Shown here in pieces: positions 21,535-33,520 of a stretch of DNA of 64,000 bases (position 1 is the stretch's first letter; each line of letters starts with the position of its first letter). Position numbers and translations under genes: made by a program. The stretch is from Siphonodentalium dalli. Its lineage: Eukaryota; Mollusca; Scaphopoda; Gadilida; Siphonodentaliidae. Under the pieces are notes generated by a model that was given only the letters and a program-made list of their open reading frames with translations, ran no database searches and was not told the DNA's origin. Location: positions 65,489,897 to 65,553,896 of the forward strand of contig CP136063.1 of the NCBI GenBank assembly GCA_032622095.1, in the 5' to 3' direction.

Positions 21535-22956
21535 GGGTTCCCATGTTAAAAAATTGAGACAAAATCCTGACTTCATAAATGTTACCTTCATGTACATGTA
21601 ATTCCTGACTTCATCTAGTGACAAAGCGTCGTCGATTTTCGAGAAACATACCCATTATCGAAATATCACACTTCAAAACAGATTACGAGCAACAGAAATT
21701 GGGGAAATTTTGTCAGCCATTGGTGGAGTTATCGTTCCTGTGTTGAGAAACATGCTTATTTTACGATGTTGAAAATAAAACGAACTGGCTGTTATGTCAA
21801 CTCATGGGTCCGTAACACAATGTTTACATAATATTATTGTATGGCTTCTAATTTCGACCGCGTGATAGAAATTGGCGTATTTACGTATCGACTGTTGTTC
21901 GGTCACTTCCGTTTTCCTGGTCGATTCTGCCCGCGTAATTAACATCAAGTTAATAATGTGTGATCGTTTGACGAGTAAGTGAATCAATTAGTTGATAAAA
22001 CATAGGTGAAACATACGTTCGAAAGTTAGTGACGATCGCTTCTTTGATCGACACGTACAGTTGAAGGTTGAACAGGGAATTCGAGTTTGTTTTTGTAAAC
22101 ATCGACAGGTAAACAGGTTAAGTATGAAAACCTAGTTCGCCGTCCATTGGTATATTAGGGACCGTAATACTTTGCAACATTACGTTTTGTTCATTCTTCA
22201 TTGGTTTTTAAGCTGGTCTACTATTTCATAATGTCTTTGTCCAAATGTTTGAATGAAAAGGAATTCTTGAAAGCTGAAATTCAGCGACTGGGGTTGAGTA
22301 TTGAGGGCAGTTCCAGGACAATTATAATATCTGATAGCAAAGGGACATATGTCGAAAATTCACAAGAATCATTGAAGCTTGGAAGAGATGTTCAATTCTG
22401 GAATACATCAGGTGCAACACTGAGAATAAAACTATCTCAAGTCCACAATGACTTAAAGGAACTTGGTGAGAGTGGCAATACTTACCATATTTATTTATGG
22501 CTGGGAACATGTGACCTAACCATCAAGCCTCATGGTAAGGGGTTTGTATACCTGAAGCATGATACTGACGAGAGAGCATTCAGTAATTTGACAGACTCAT
22601 TTGTGGAAATTGTGGACAGGTATGAGCAATATCCTAATTTGAAGATCTTTCTCTTTGAAATTCCATCCATTAGTTTGATGCGGTGGAAAGAATCGCAGGT
22701 AGGAGTTTACCATAGCTTTGACTCTGTTGAATGTGAATATGAGGAACAGATTGTCACCAGAAGAATCAGAAAGATTAACACTTGGATTCAACAATTCAAC
22801 AAAGGGAGATGAGTATTTTGCCCTATGTTTGCGTTGGACTTGGAACATGACAGGGAAGGGAAAGGGGATAAAGGACACTACTCCTATAACTTTTTACTCT
22901 ACAAAGATGGGGTGACCCTATCAGAACTATCTGATGTGTGGCTGCTGAGCATACCC
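21535..22956 (+). repeat. Uninterrupted copy of a 1.4 kb SGNH-encoding repeat unit (empty site)
   Basis: Bases 21535-21820 match 28218-28497 (apart from a 6-base difference), and 21819-22956 match 32384-33520 at high identity. In this copy the two blocks join directly at GTAACACAATGTTTAC; in the other they are separated by a LINE. The unit encodes the SGNH-like frame. Its outer termini show no clear inverted or long terminal repeats. Confidence 0.8.
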
Positions 22957-22987
22957 ATAACCCTTCTAAACTCTTTAGCACACTGAG
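22231..22987 (+). pseudogene. SGNH/GDSL hydrolase-like protein gene, frameshifted copy 1
   Basis: From the ATG at 22231 the frame reads to a stop at 22812 (about 193 codons). It has a block-I-like motif IIISDSKG, a WNTSGATL block and a WLGTCDLT block, as expected of the SGNH esterase fold. Compared with copy 2 it lacks two bases near 22800, which ends the frame early. Further downstream another frame encodes LLYKDGV followed by TL, where copy 2 has HP, so the presumed catalytic His of the Asp-x-x-His block is lost here. The protein is plausibly a passenger or accessory of a mobile element; that role is inferred. Confidence 0.6.
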
Positions 22988-24500
22988 CCGAATCTATATG
23001 CTCTCAATATTAACTGAGTGTGTGAACGAAAGGTAATGCTGTCATGTATTATGTACAATTTGTATGGGTGGTTTGGTTCCCGAAATCCTGGAGCACTTTA
23101 CAAAAGGCGGCTGGCAAATACGAAATGTGATTTTGTTTTGTTTTGAGGCCACACTACCCCATTTGAAGTATTGAACACACAATGAACCGAAAGGATATGC
23201 TCCCAATATTAACTGAGTGTGTAGAGAAATGGACCTATAGCAAGAGTATAGTTTATCAGGCTCTTGAATGTCTGGATCACTTTACAAAAAGCTGTTGGTG
23301 AAAGAGAAAGGCGAATACTCACTGTTTGGGGGAACCCCATTAACCCATTTAATATCTTGATCACAGCATGAACTGAAGTTATATTCTCTCATACTTAGCT
23401 GAGTGTGTGATCGAAAGGTATTGCTATCATGGAATTATTAATTGATATGGGTGATTTGGTTCCCCCGAAATTATGGAACACTTTACAAAATTTTAAGGGA
23501 CCCCTACCCCATGTAAACCATTGAACCTACAACGAACTGAATGGATGTGGCCTCAAGGTCAAACGACGATCTGGACAAATGGCTATTCTATCAAGAAATA
23601 CACAATTGTTAAAGATGGGTTGGTACCCGACAGTCAGGGACACTTGACAAAAAGCGACTGGAAAATAAATAATGCGATTTTTCAATGTTTGTATTACCCC
23701 CTTCCCACTTTGAAGACTAGAACACACCATGAACTGGAACGATATCATCATTGACTGAGTGTATGGACAATCGGGAGTTAGTTGTACAAGACGTACACAA
23801 TGTATTATAAAATAGATGGATTGGGTTCAGAAAGCATGAACACTTAACGAAAAGTGGCTGGAAAATAAGAAAGGCAAAATTTTGAGGACCCCTACTTTAT
23901 TTTAAGTCGTCTTGGAAGACACCACATGGTGAAATGATATGACCTCAATATTAACTGAGGGCTTGACCAACAGTTTGTTTTTATCAGGATATATATATGT
24001 GTTGGTTCCCGAAAATCTGCACCATGTGGCAAATGTTCACTGTTTTATGTACCCCTACCCTATTTGAAGTCCTAAACACATGTACTGAAGGGATTATGAT
24101 TTCAATATCAACATATATTGTGGCCGAAACTATGCGATATATAAGGCTGTATTGGTTTCCGACAGCATGTGACACTTTACAAAAAGCGGCTGGCAAATAA
24201 CAAAAATGCAATTTTAACTGTTTATGCGACACATGCGCTATTTTAAATCGTGAAAACACCACGAACTCGAGGGACATGCTCCCAGTTTATACGATATATA
24301 AGGTTGTATTGGTTTCCAACAGCATGTGACACTTTACAAAAAGCGGCTGGCAAATAACAAAACTTCAATTTTAACTGTTTATGTGACAATTACGCTATTT
24401 TAAGTCATGAAAACACCACGAACTCGATGGACATGCTCCCAGTTTTAACTGAGTCTGTGGACATAGGGTAGTTCTATCAGGAGGTAAACAATTTATCTGG
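22960..24500. repeat. Degenerate tandem repeat, about 185-200 bp period
   Basis: Recurring blocks are TTAACTGAGTGTGTG-like, GGTT(T/C)CC(G/C)A, CACTTTACAAAAAGCGGCTGG and ACACCACGAACT-like strings. The ACTGAGTGTG anchor occurs near 23013, 23212, 23399, 23754, 23956 and 24447, consistent with about eight diverged units. It starts immediately after the SGNH unit. Confidence 0.75.
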
Positions 24501-24534
24501 GAGAGAGAGACTGTATGGGAAAAATTAGGATGTA

Positions 24535-24625
24535 ATCCAGTTGGAGCTGATTGGATACAACGATATACACATAATTTCGTTGGAGCTGATTGGACACAAT
24601 GATACACAGATAATGTTGTTTGCGT
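24535..24625. repeat. Two-copy tandem repeat of about 47 bp
   Basis: GTTGGAGCTGATTGGA occurs twice, each followed by a similar ACAC..AT..ACACA.ATAAT string. Confidence 0.7.
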
Positions 24626-26020
24626 CATTGATAGGTCCGTCGCCGTGAGATTACAGACGATTTGGTGGGGGTAAATTTCGCGCTCAGCAGGGTTTCAATG
24701 CTTTTCACGAAGTTTTAACAATTGACAGCGTTATGGAAATCGCTTTGTTTTCGAGATAAATGTTTGAACCCCGTCAACTATTTTAATATTTTCGCGATGA
24801 CTGTTGCTGTGTTCCACACAAAAGAGTATTACTGATAAAATGACATTCAGTATGGCACATAGAAGTTCAGTCCTAGGACCACTGTATTCAGGATATTACT
24901 ATAAGTAATGATATGCTGTTTCTCTTTTGCCACATCGACAGAGAGGGGAAGTTTTAATGTGGTTACTCAATAGGTCATAGTTCAAACTACTGCATTTCAA
25001 TCTTAAGCGAGAATGGAGTACTTGTGATATGCGACACTTACTGTATGTAATAGTAAATAAAATGGGTTGTTGTTATTGTAATTTGGGGTCTGGAAGCCCG
25101 AACACGTCTTTAATCACTTAAGCAATGTCCCCTGGCTCAATTTTCAGCAAACGAATTGTGTTGGGTCCCATTATGATCAATTGGGAAATTTGCTAAAGTT
25201 CTGAACAAAAATATGTAATTTTTCGACCAAAACGTGTTTGGGGAGGGGTAGCTAAAATCCATTATTTCGTAAATCGTTCTAATTTTCTGTTAACTTCTTT
25301 CTGCATATGATTGGTAGATAACTGCTTCACCATAAGGATTAACTATTTCGGCATTATAGCAATATCCATTTGAAAGATAATGTTTGAAAAATAATATGTT
25401 TGTGAAAAAGTGCGATTTTTCAGCAAAAAATAAATGTTTCGGCTCCAAATGGCAGGAAAATCTAAATTACCAAGACTTTTTTCTTATCAGGTAGAGGTAT
25501 GGTATGATATAGTAATTTTAACCCCAACAATATTGGCAAATAGGTTAGGACATAGCCACAGGGCTCGCTTTAGCAAAAGCGTTAATTTCTGGGAAAAGTC
25601 ACTGATGGGTATCGCTGATTGTCGATTTGACAATAGCCACCACCAATTCCGTTATTTTTCACTATCATTTTCGTCAACAGTATATATTTTTCCTTCAAAA
25701 AAAGTTGGTTTTAACTTGTTCTACCGTGGGTAGGGGTGTCTCGAAAACTAGAGCTCTTTTTCGATTTGGCCGCTGCACTATAATGAATTTGAGCAGACGA
25801 CAGAAAGAATCATATTCGTTTAGCAAGAAATGTTCAGATGATAAGTTCAGCATTGGTCGTCATTGTTTAACTTTATATTATCTGAACATTTCATAATGGA
25901 ACTACTCATCAATGATTATTTATTATAGTAAGGGTTAAACAAACATTGGCCAGCTAGAATAGCTACATACAATACAAGAGGGTGTAACCCCCTACCCCTC
26001 TTTGAAAATACACCGGAAAC
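24626..26020. other. Non-coding stretch with one small inverted repeat
   Basis: GAAATGTTCAGATGATAA near 25828 is inverted as TTATCTGAACATTTC near 25880, enclosing about 35 bases. Short open frames here have no recognisable domain. Confidence 0.45.
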
Positions 26021-26039
26021 AAAAATTTGAAGAACATTA

Positions 26040-26330
26040 GGCCTACCCAGCATGTTATACCCGGAAGGCCGAAATACATGACCATACCAAAGTTCAGTGC
26101 GATCGGCGAAGTTGTTCTCGATGATTCGTTTTGCCCGTGCAGATATGACACCATAACGTCGAAATTTTATATCAGGGTGGAGTCCGGACCATGGTCATGT
26201 TACCGGTAGAGCCGAAACACATGCTCGTACCAAATTGTGAACAGTGCGAATGGGCCATCAGTTCCACATAAATCGATTTGCTCGTGTGAGTCGTGTGTAT
26301 ATTACGTCAAAAGTCCAAATCCCGCTGGTC
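26040..26330. repeat. Two degenerate copies of a roughly 150 bp repeat
   Basis: AGGCCGAAATACATGACCAT near 26066 is echoed by GAGCCGAAACACATGCTCGT near 26210. Both are followed by TACCAAA, a GTGCGA block, and a GATTCGTTTTGCCCGTG / GATTTGCTCGTGTG block. This resembles the diverged tandem monomers seen in molluscan mobile elements. Confidence 0.6.
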
Positions 26331-26439
26331 GTATAATATCCGCGGGCACGAGTGAAGAGTACAGGTTGGTTTGTTTTAAGGGAAAGTTTGTTATCAATTG
26401 TTTTTCTTCGGACACAACCCCGGATCCACGAGGTGCATG

Positions 26440-26930
26440 GTGAACCTAAATGTTAACAGTTCGATAAATAAAGCTCCATAAAGTGACGAAATTCTCGATG
26501 AAGTGTGAGAATAAGCTTCCATGTGTTTTCAGCTCCAAGATGAGTGCGTGGTGATAAATTTGGACAACGTTGTCAACGTTCCATTGATACATATACTTAA
26601 GGAAACTAAATCTACATTCACATTGGAATTTTTTGCATTTAAGTAGGAAAATAAAGACAATTGCACGAGACGCTCCACGGGCATGAGTTTTGGTCGCATC
26701 GGAGTTTACCCATGCCCGCATCACGTTTTACTTTATCGATGTACGTTATGTTTGGAAAGATGTCTTTATTCGAGTTATACTGAATATGGATTTGGGGGTT
26801 TTAGTACCAAAAACACGTCAAGGATAAAGATAAACTGCTCAACGTTTTCAAAAACAATTATCGAGTGTCTGCAGTGAAAATTTGCTGCATGAAACTTAAA
26901 TTTACCCAGCAATTACTGATGGTATTTTCT
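26440..26930. other. Non-coding stretch
   Basis: A weak inverted pair (ACGGGCATGAG / ACCCATGCCCG) lies at about 26677-26718. Nothing else was recognised. Confidence 0.4.
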
Positions 26931-26934
26931 GTGT

Positions 26935-27245
26935 TCTACCCCCTCCCCACAGAGACCCACGGACCTGATGGGACTATCTATATATACTCCATTCTACGCC
27001 CCAAAACGGAGACCCTCTATAGCCACGGCCCTGGTGGGATTATCTGTGTATCTACGCCCCCAACGGATACCCCTCCATAGCCACGTCCATGATGGGATTA
27101 TATGTAGATACTGTATTCTACCCCCCCCCAAACGGAAACCCTCTATAGCACGCCCCTTGTGGGATTATCTATATATACTGTATTCTACCCCCTCCCCAAC
27201 AGAGACCCTCTATAGCCACACCCCTTATAGTATTATCTACATATA
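26935..27245. repeat. Minisatellite, about 60 bp period, four to five units
   Basis: Each unit has a C-rich box, AAACGGAGACCCTCTATAGC or a variant, then a GGGATTATCT box and a TATACTGTATTCTACCCC-like box. Units start near 26939, 27000, 27058, 27123 and 27190. Confidence 0.8.
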
Positions 27246-27859
27246 ATGTCAATCGGACTCGGATACCCCCAAGCGGAGAAAGGGACGTCATTCTACTTAT
27301 TTAGTTCCTTCTGACCTGAATCAATACTGTGTGGAATTCGGTTAACTCCAAAATAAAAAATTGTATGTATTAAAAAAATTATTATCTACTGAACTAATAG
27401 GTAAATATTCGGCTACATGTAACATCAAATCATGCTACATTTGCGATAGATAATCGTCATATCACTTGCCCCAAGCAACTTACAACTTAGAGTTATCACC
27501 TGAACATCCGCCCTTCCAGACAGCCCTGTGACATACACGGCGACGTCCGTGAATTTTTAAAGTGAGATGTTATATATGGTAATGCAAATTATGTACGGAA
27601 TTATGTTGTCATAAAAATCTAACTGATTCCCTGGTTTCCGCCGTCCATTCTGTTTAATTCAAAAACTACATTATATAGGGCCGTCGCTATACCTCAGAAT
27701 ATTATTCCGATTTAGTTTTCTAACTTGTCCATCAAACGCAAAATTATATAAGATATCTACTCTTAAGTTCACAATTTATACCATTTTCAATTAAAATATC
27801 AATTTAGTATAATTATTTAAAATTAACGCCAACCAGCAAACCTGAAACTACATACGCCA

Positions 27860-27990
27860 TCATATTTTGTTATTGTATTATTTATTGAGGGGCAGCAGGA
27901 AGACAGCTCCTGTACAATACTATTAATTCATATATCAATGCTTTGTTATCTATTCTTATCTATTGTACAAATAAACATCTACATCTACTG
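27860..27990 (+). mobile_element. Probable 3' end of a truncated LINE
   Basis: A compact segment contains GGGGCAGCAGGAAGACAGCT, then TTGTACAAATAAA, and ends in CATCTACATCTAC, a short tandem tail. This resembles the 3' UTR and tail of CR1/L2-type LINEs. No coding part remains. Confidence 0.4.
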
Positions 27991-28217
27991 CACACAAATG
28001 TATCAACACAGGCTTACTCGGTCGCTAGTTGCATGCCATGTTTCTTTTAACTAGCCAGAATTCCGAACTGACGCTTTGTGATTTAATGTGAGTATTTATA
28101 TTTGATTTATTATTAACACTATTTGAGCAACGCTGACTGCAAATGTGTGTACTACTATGTACTTCCTGATTCAAGATTTTAAGAGGGAGGTAAAGTGGAA
28201 TTTTTTTTCCTCCCATT

Positions 28218-28497
28218 GGGTTCCCATGTTAAAAAATTGAGACAAAATCCTGACTTCATAAATGTTACCTTCATGTAATTCCTGATTCCATCTAGTGACA
28301 AAGCGTCGTCGATTTTCGAAAAACGTACCCATTATCGAAATATCACACTTCAAAACAGATTACGAGCAACATAAATTGGGGAAATTCTGTCAGCCATTGG
28401 TGGAGTTATCGTTCCTGTGTTGAGAAACGTGCTTATTTTACGATATTGAAAATAAAACGAACTGGCTGTTTTGTCAACTCATGGGTCCGTAACACAA
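28218..28497 (+). repeat. 5' block of SGNH repeat unit, copy 2 (split)
   Basis: It matches 21535-21820 with a few substitutions and a 6-base deletion. It stops at GTAACACAA exactly where the LINE-containing insertion begins; the unit resumes at 32384. Confidence 0.85.
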
Positions 28498-28655
28498 CTG
28501 GATAATCGTTTGTTGAGTAACACTGTGTTGTTTTCATAAGCGATCGCGCCATCGATTACTTAGTCAGATTCAAGTTTTATGAATAATCTGGAGGCAATAA
28601 CGACGTAAACAGAGACAAACTATGGAAGATATATATCCCTCCGCCGAAATAGTTC

Positions 28656-28657
<2 letters not shown>

Positions 28658-28711
<54 letters not shown>
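28658..28711. repeat. (AT)n microsatellite in the LINE leader
   Basis: An uninterrupted alternating AT tract of about 54 bases lies 20 bases before the ORF1 start. It resembles the tract after the satellite array, but its surroundings are unrelated. Confidence 0.95.
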
Positions 28712-28712
<1 letters not shown>

Positions 28713-28730
28713 GATGTCAAATCAGATATA

Positions 28731-29450
28731 GTGAAAGAAGTTGGTAAAGTATTCCAATATAACATGCAAGAGATAACGAGAGATGGTTACAGCGGAAGAG
28801 TAAAAGAGGTGTTGAATTATGAGAAACAAGACCAACCGCGCAGAGACTCTTCTAACGACTCCAAGAGATCGCAACCCAGAGGTATGCTGGCTTCGAGTGG
28901 TCAGCAGCAACCTGTATATGATGCTCAACAAAACCAGTACATGCATCTTAGAGAAGTATCACCATCGAACTATTATGGAAGGCGAGAACCATCTCCTCCA
29001 AGAGTGGTCCCACAATACATGAGAGCTTTGCTTAGCCAACCTACAGCACATGCTCCATCCGAGGCTGATTCGCACCAAAGCGCTGAATTTCAGACAGTAG
29101 TAAATAGAAGAAAGAGAAATCCGCCTATAATAGGAAATTCATCGGATACCACTTTGAAGGGAATAAAAAACCGAATCCCAGGATCGGTTTTCATATCAAG
29201 ATTGGCATATGATACGAACGCAGAGGACGTTAAAAAGTTCGCTTCAAAGAAGTTGCAGACTGAAGTGACAAAATGTGAAAAACTTGAAAACAATTATGAC
29301 ACTTATTCTTCGTTCCGAATTTTTGTGGCGGACAGAGATGATATGCAGAAGCTACTCGACCCCTCAATTTGGCTGACAGATATTCTTGTCAGGAAATTCT
29401 TTGAACAAAAACGACCAAGGAGTATGTACATGCCTCCCGCATGGGACTAA
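28731..29450 (+). CDS. LINE ORF1-like protein
   Basis: The 239-residue frame has a basic, Gln/Pro/Ser-rich N-terminal half and a C-terminal globular part with VFISRLAYDTNAEDVKKFA, followed by a YSSFRIFV block and a WLTDILVRKFFE block. That pattern is found in ORF1 proteins of animal CR1-like elements, which bind nucleic acid and chaperone the element RNA. No zinc knuckle is visible. The frame overlaps the endonuclease frame by about 65 bases in a different frame. The ORF is intact although ORF2 is broken. The frame is open upstream of the nominal start, so that start is uncertain. Confidence 0.65.
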   Translation: MKEVGKVFQYNMQEITRDGYSGRVKEVLNYEKQDQPRRDSSNDSKRSQPRGMLASSGQQQPVYDAQQNQYMHLREVSPSNYYGRREPSPPRVVPQYMRALLSQPTAHAPSEADSHQSAEFQTVVNRRKRNPPIIGNSSDTTLKGIKNRIPGSVFISRLAYDTNAEDVKKFASKKLQTEVTKCEKLENNYDTYSSFRIFVADRDDMQKLLDPSIWLTDILVRKFFEQKRPRSMYMPPAWD

Positions 29451-30333
29451 CACTCGGACTAACTTCAAAATAGAGGGTATAATAAAGGTGTCTTCTTACA
29501 ACTGCAGATCGGTGAAATCTTCGTTAGTTTCGGTGAAGGATATCTGTAAAAAATCCGACCTTGTACTTCTTCAAGAGCACTGGCTGATGAAACACGAGTT
29601 ACCCATTTTACGATCTATAGACCCTAAATTCGAGGGAGAAGGAATGTCTTCTGTAGAGTGTGACACAATTTTTTTTGTAGGACGTCCATACGGGGGAACT
29701 GCGATACTGTGGAGGAAACAGGCATTCACGTCGAATGAATTTATCACATACGGTGATTCCAGAATTATTGGTTTGAAATTTATGCTCGGTGACAAATGTT
29801 TCCTAATACTCTGTGTATACCTACCTTGTGATACTCCTGGTAATACAGAAGAGTACGGTCACTACTTGGGAATGTTGGGATCGATAATAGAAAATTCTGA
29901 TACACCAAATGTTTTCGTTATTGGTGATTTCAATGCAGATTCTCTCAAAAGAAGTGGAAGTATTATGGAACTGGAAAGGTTCTGTGGAAATTCGCTCTGT
30001 ATTTCAGATGTTAACATCCTCGGTATAACCTCAAATTCTTTCACATTCTTCAGTGCACCACACGGTACCGTTTCCTGGTTGGATCATTGCATATGTACTG
30101 AGAACGCCAATGCAGCTATTCCCTCAATTTCCATATGCCACGACTACATGACCTCGGATCACTCCCCGATGCTGATTGATATAGAATGCTCCGCCATCTT
30201 GCGAACCACTAATACACAACCCGAGCCTTCAATGAACAAAGTGAACTGGAAAAATCCCACTAAATCTCAAACTGACAACTACAAACGGATGAGCATCCAA
30301 TCTTTAGAAACTGATCATGTTATCCCTGAATGA
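29386..30333 (+). pseudogene. LINE ORF2, endonuclease part
   Basis: This is an apurinic/apyrimidinic-type endonuclease with all expected motif blocks: SYNCRS, LLQEHWL, CVYLPCD, VIGDFNAD, SWLDHCI and SDHSP. The metal-binding Glu, the Asp/Asn pair and the terminal Asp-His are present, so the domain itself looks intact. The frame stops at 30333 (TGA); the reverse transcriptase continues from about 30393 in another frame. The nominal TTG start is not a likely eukaryotic start. Confidence 0.8.
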
Positions 30334-30392
30334 TATAGACGGTATATACAACAGTATTCTGTTTTGCTCTAAAATACTCGGCGGAGAAATGC

Positions 30393-31211
30393 ATGGGAAT
30401 GCCATCTAATGCCACGTCTTACACTCGTCAAATTCCGGGATGGAATTCCCACATCAAGAAACTGCACAGTGATGCTAGAAATTGTTTTCTAGCTTGGATA
30501 AACCACGGCAAACCACGACATGGCTATGTGTATGATTCAATGAGAAATAGTCGCTCCAAATTCAAGAGCTCTCTCCGTAAATGTAAGGTCAACTCGGAGC
30601 AATTTATAGCTGACCAGATTGTACATGACTATGAACATAAACAATTCGGTGAGTTCTGGAGAAAGGTGTCTAAAGGTAATAACGGAAAAGCCTCCACTGT
30701 TCAAGGAGTAACTGGTGGTGCTGAAATAGCTGAGATGTGGCGGGATCATTTTAAAAACATGTGTTATCAACCGACACCCAATAATAACCAAGACTCATAT
30801 AAAAGCTACGCAATTGAATGTTTCATTAATGATAAACTAGTGTTCTTCTCAGAAAGTGATGTTCAGGCAGTAATGGGTACTTTACAGATGAGAAAATCGG
30901 GAGGCCCTGATGGCATTACACCGGAACATTTAAAGTTTTGTGATAGAGCTATTTGGAAACACTTAGTGGTGATCTTCAATGCGATGATAAAACAAGGACA
31001 TCTCCCAGAAAAAATGCTTGAAGTGACAATCGTACCAGTGGTGAAAGATCAGTCCAAAAATATCTCTGACCGAGACAATTATCGACCAATCCTTTTTTCT
31101 AAAATACTCGAGAAACTAATATATAATTACTGCTCGGATCAATTAGTAACGGTCGACAACCAATTTGGTTTTAAGCCAGAATATTCTACAGATATGTGCA
31201 TTTTTCACTAA
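30393..31211 (+). pseudogene. LINE ORF2, reverse transcriptase N-terminal part
   Basis: It contains the RT entry blocks RKSGGPDGITPEHLK and DNYRPI, and QFGF...ST. The usual residues after NYRPI are altered. The frame breaks near 31200 in a T-run (GCATTTTTCAC), and the next RT segment continues in a different frame, consistent with loss of one base. Confidence 0.8.
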
Positions 31212-31636
31212 CAGAATGTATTAGGTATTACAACTCAAAGAATATACCAGTGTTCGTTTGCTTCATGGACGCCAGCAAGGCTTTTGATCGGGTCGACCAC
31301 AAAGTGCTGTTTGAAACTCTTGCTCGGCGAGGTGTTCCTGACACATTCATCAAACTTATCTCAATTTGGTTTGATAGGCAGCTGTTTCAGATTCGTTGGG
31401 GAGATGCCATTTCTTCCTCATTCCATCCAACAAGTGGTGTCAGACAAGGGTTTATACTAAGTCCCCCTCTATTCAACGTGTATATGGACGAGCTAAGTCA
31501 TAAACTCAATAAGACAAACATTGGTTGTATGATTGGTCCCAGACTAGTGAATCATCTCGTATATGCAGACGACTTGTGTCTTATATCACCTTCACTTTCC
31601 TGGAATGCGTCAGCTCTTAGACATATGTGCTTGTGA
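31196..31636 (+). pseudogene. LINE ORF2, reverse transcriptase catalytic core
   Basis: Motif A is present (FMDASKAFDRV, catalytic Asp), as is motif B (SGVRQGFILSPPLFNVY) and motif C (YADD). All three catalytic Asp residues are kept. The frame ends at 31636, where a small deletion or frame change leads to the C-terminal part. Confidence 0.85.
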
Positions 31637-31757
31637 AGCTGACAGGCTCAACCTGATATTTAATCCAACAAAGACGGCAGTCATGACCTTCATTCCAAGA
31701 AGTTTACCTATAAGTACTTTCCCCAAACTGTTCCTCGGTTAGAAAGAACTCAGGTTT

Positions 31758-32219
31758 GTGGATTCGGTTAAATATCTGGGACATGTCATTAACAACGATT
31801 TATCTGACGATGGTGATATTGAACGTCAATATCGGGCAGTTTGTTTGAGAGTGAACAGTTTAATGAGGTTTTGTAAATGCTCACAGCAGGTGAAATCGTT
31901 CCTCTTTCAACGATACATCACCCCACTATATTGCTCTCATCTGTGGGTGTTATTCAAAAGAAAAACTTTAACTAAACTGAAAGTATGCTACAATAACGCG
32001 TATATACTGTGTATGGGTTATGATAGAAGATGTAGTGCGAGTGGAATGTTTGTTTCTGACTGTGTGATGACACTTGATATGCTAAGGAGAAAGTTTGTGT
32101 TTGGTTTCTGGGAACGTGTGAATGAATCCAACAATTACATACTTTCTGCAATTGCTAATTCAGATATTATATACACATCTAATTTATATAACCACTGGCG
32201 AAATATATTGTATATGTAA
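31758..32219 (+). pseudogene. LINE ORF2, C-terminal domain
   Basis: It begins DSVKYLGHVIN, the usual thumb-region signature after YADD, and continues with an IERQYRAV...N.L..FC block and YNNAYILCMGYDRR, seen in many cnidarian and molluscan LINEs. The frame differs from that of the catalytic core. Confidence 0.75.
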
Positions 32220-32383
32220 AGTGTGTGTAGAAAATTCAGATTTATTTGAAATTTTAGCATTTACAAATATGGACTTCTTAGTCTGAAATAAAGTATTATA
32301 TAAATAATAATACCAGCTAACGTGTAATATATATGTCAAAATCTTACAGCATATCACATAAAAATTACATGTTGTCAATATTA

Positions 32384-33520
32384 AATGTTTACATAATATT
32401 ATTGTATGGCTTCTAATTTCGACCGCGTGATAGAAATTGGCGTATTTATGTATCGTGTTGTTCGTTCACTTCCGTTTTCCTGGTCGATTCTTCCCGCGTA
32501 ATCAACATCAAGTTAATAATGTGTGATCGTTTGACGGGTAAGTGAATCAATTAGTTGATAAAACATAGGTGAATCATACGTTCGAATGTTAGTGACGATC
32601 GCTTCTTTGATAGACACGTACAGTTGAAGGTTGAACAGGGAATTCGAGTTGGTTTTTTATAACATCGACAGATAAACAGGTCAAGTATGAAAAGCTAGTT
32701 CGCCGTCCATTGGTATATTAGGGACCGTAATACTTTGCAACATTACGTTTTGTTCATTCTTCATTGGTTTTTAAGCTGGTCTACTATTTCATAATGTCTT
32801 TGTCCAAACATTTGAATGAAAAGGAATTCTTGAAAGCTGAAAGTTAGCGACTAGGGTTGAGTATTGAGGGCAGTTCCAGGACAATTATAACATCTGATAG
32901 CAAAGGGAAATATGTCGAAAATTCACAAGAATAATTGAAGCTTGGAAGAGATGTTCAATTCTGGAATACATCAGGTGCAACACTGAGAAGAAAACTATCT
33001 CAAGTCCACAATGACATAAGGGAACTTGGTGAGAGTGGCAATACCTACCATATTTATTTGTGGCTGGGGACATGTGACTTAACCATCAAGCATCATGGTC
33101 ATGGGTTTGTGTACATGAAGCATGATACTGACGAGAGAGCATTCAGTAATTTGACAGACTCATTTGTGGAAATTGTGGACAGATATGAGCAATATCCCAA
33201 TTTGAAGATCTTTCTCTTTGAAATTCCATCCATTAGTTTGATGCAGTTGAAAGAATCTCAGGTAGAAGTTTACCATAACTTTGACTTAGTTGAATGTGAA
33301 TATGAGGAACAGATTGTCACCATAAGAATCAGAATGATTAACACTTGGATTCAACTATTCAACAACGAGAGAGATGAGTATTTTGCCCTATGTTTGATTT
33401 GGACCTGGAACATGACATGAAAAGGAAAGGGAAAGGGAAAAAGGACACTACTCCTTTAACTTTTTACTCTACAAAGATGGGGTGCATCCTATCAGAGAAC
33501 TATCAGATGTGTGGCTGCTG
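32384..33520 (+). repeat. 3' block of SGNH repeat unit, copy 2
   Basis: It matches 21819-22956. Together with 28218-28497 it reconstitutes the whole unit around the LINE. Homology ends near 33518 inside the SGNH C-terminus, where copy 1 diverges. Confidence 0.85.

Larger units (their letters stand above)
28498..32383 (+). mobile_element. Near full-length CR1/Jockey-type LINE insertion, degenerate
   Basis: The borders come from comparison with the uninterrupted unit at 21535-22956. The inserted 3.9 kb holds a 5' leader with an (AT)n tract, an ORF1-like gene, an apurinic-type endonuclease, and a reverse transcriptase broken by frameshifts and stops. Only AA is shared at the junctions, so any target duplication is about 2 bp or has been lost. 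The 3' end near 32290-32320 has an AATAAT-like repeat, so the last 60-70 bases may be extra sequence. Confidence 0.8.

Noticed and set aside
25434-25896. Overlapping frames of 99 and 89 codons
   Set aside because: No codon-level signal, no splice framing and no recognised domain; composition looks like the surrounding non-coding DNA.
28819-29022. Second frame inside the LINE ORF1 region
   Set aside because: It overlaps ORF1 in another frame, and only ORF1 shows the family pattern.
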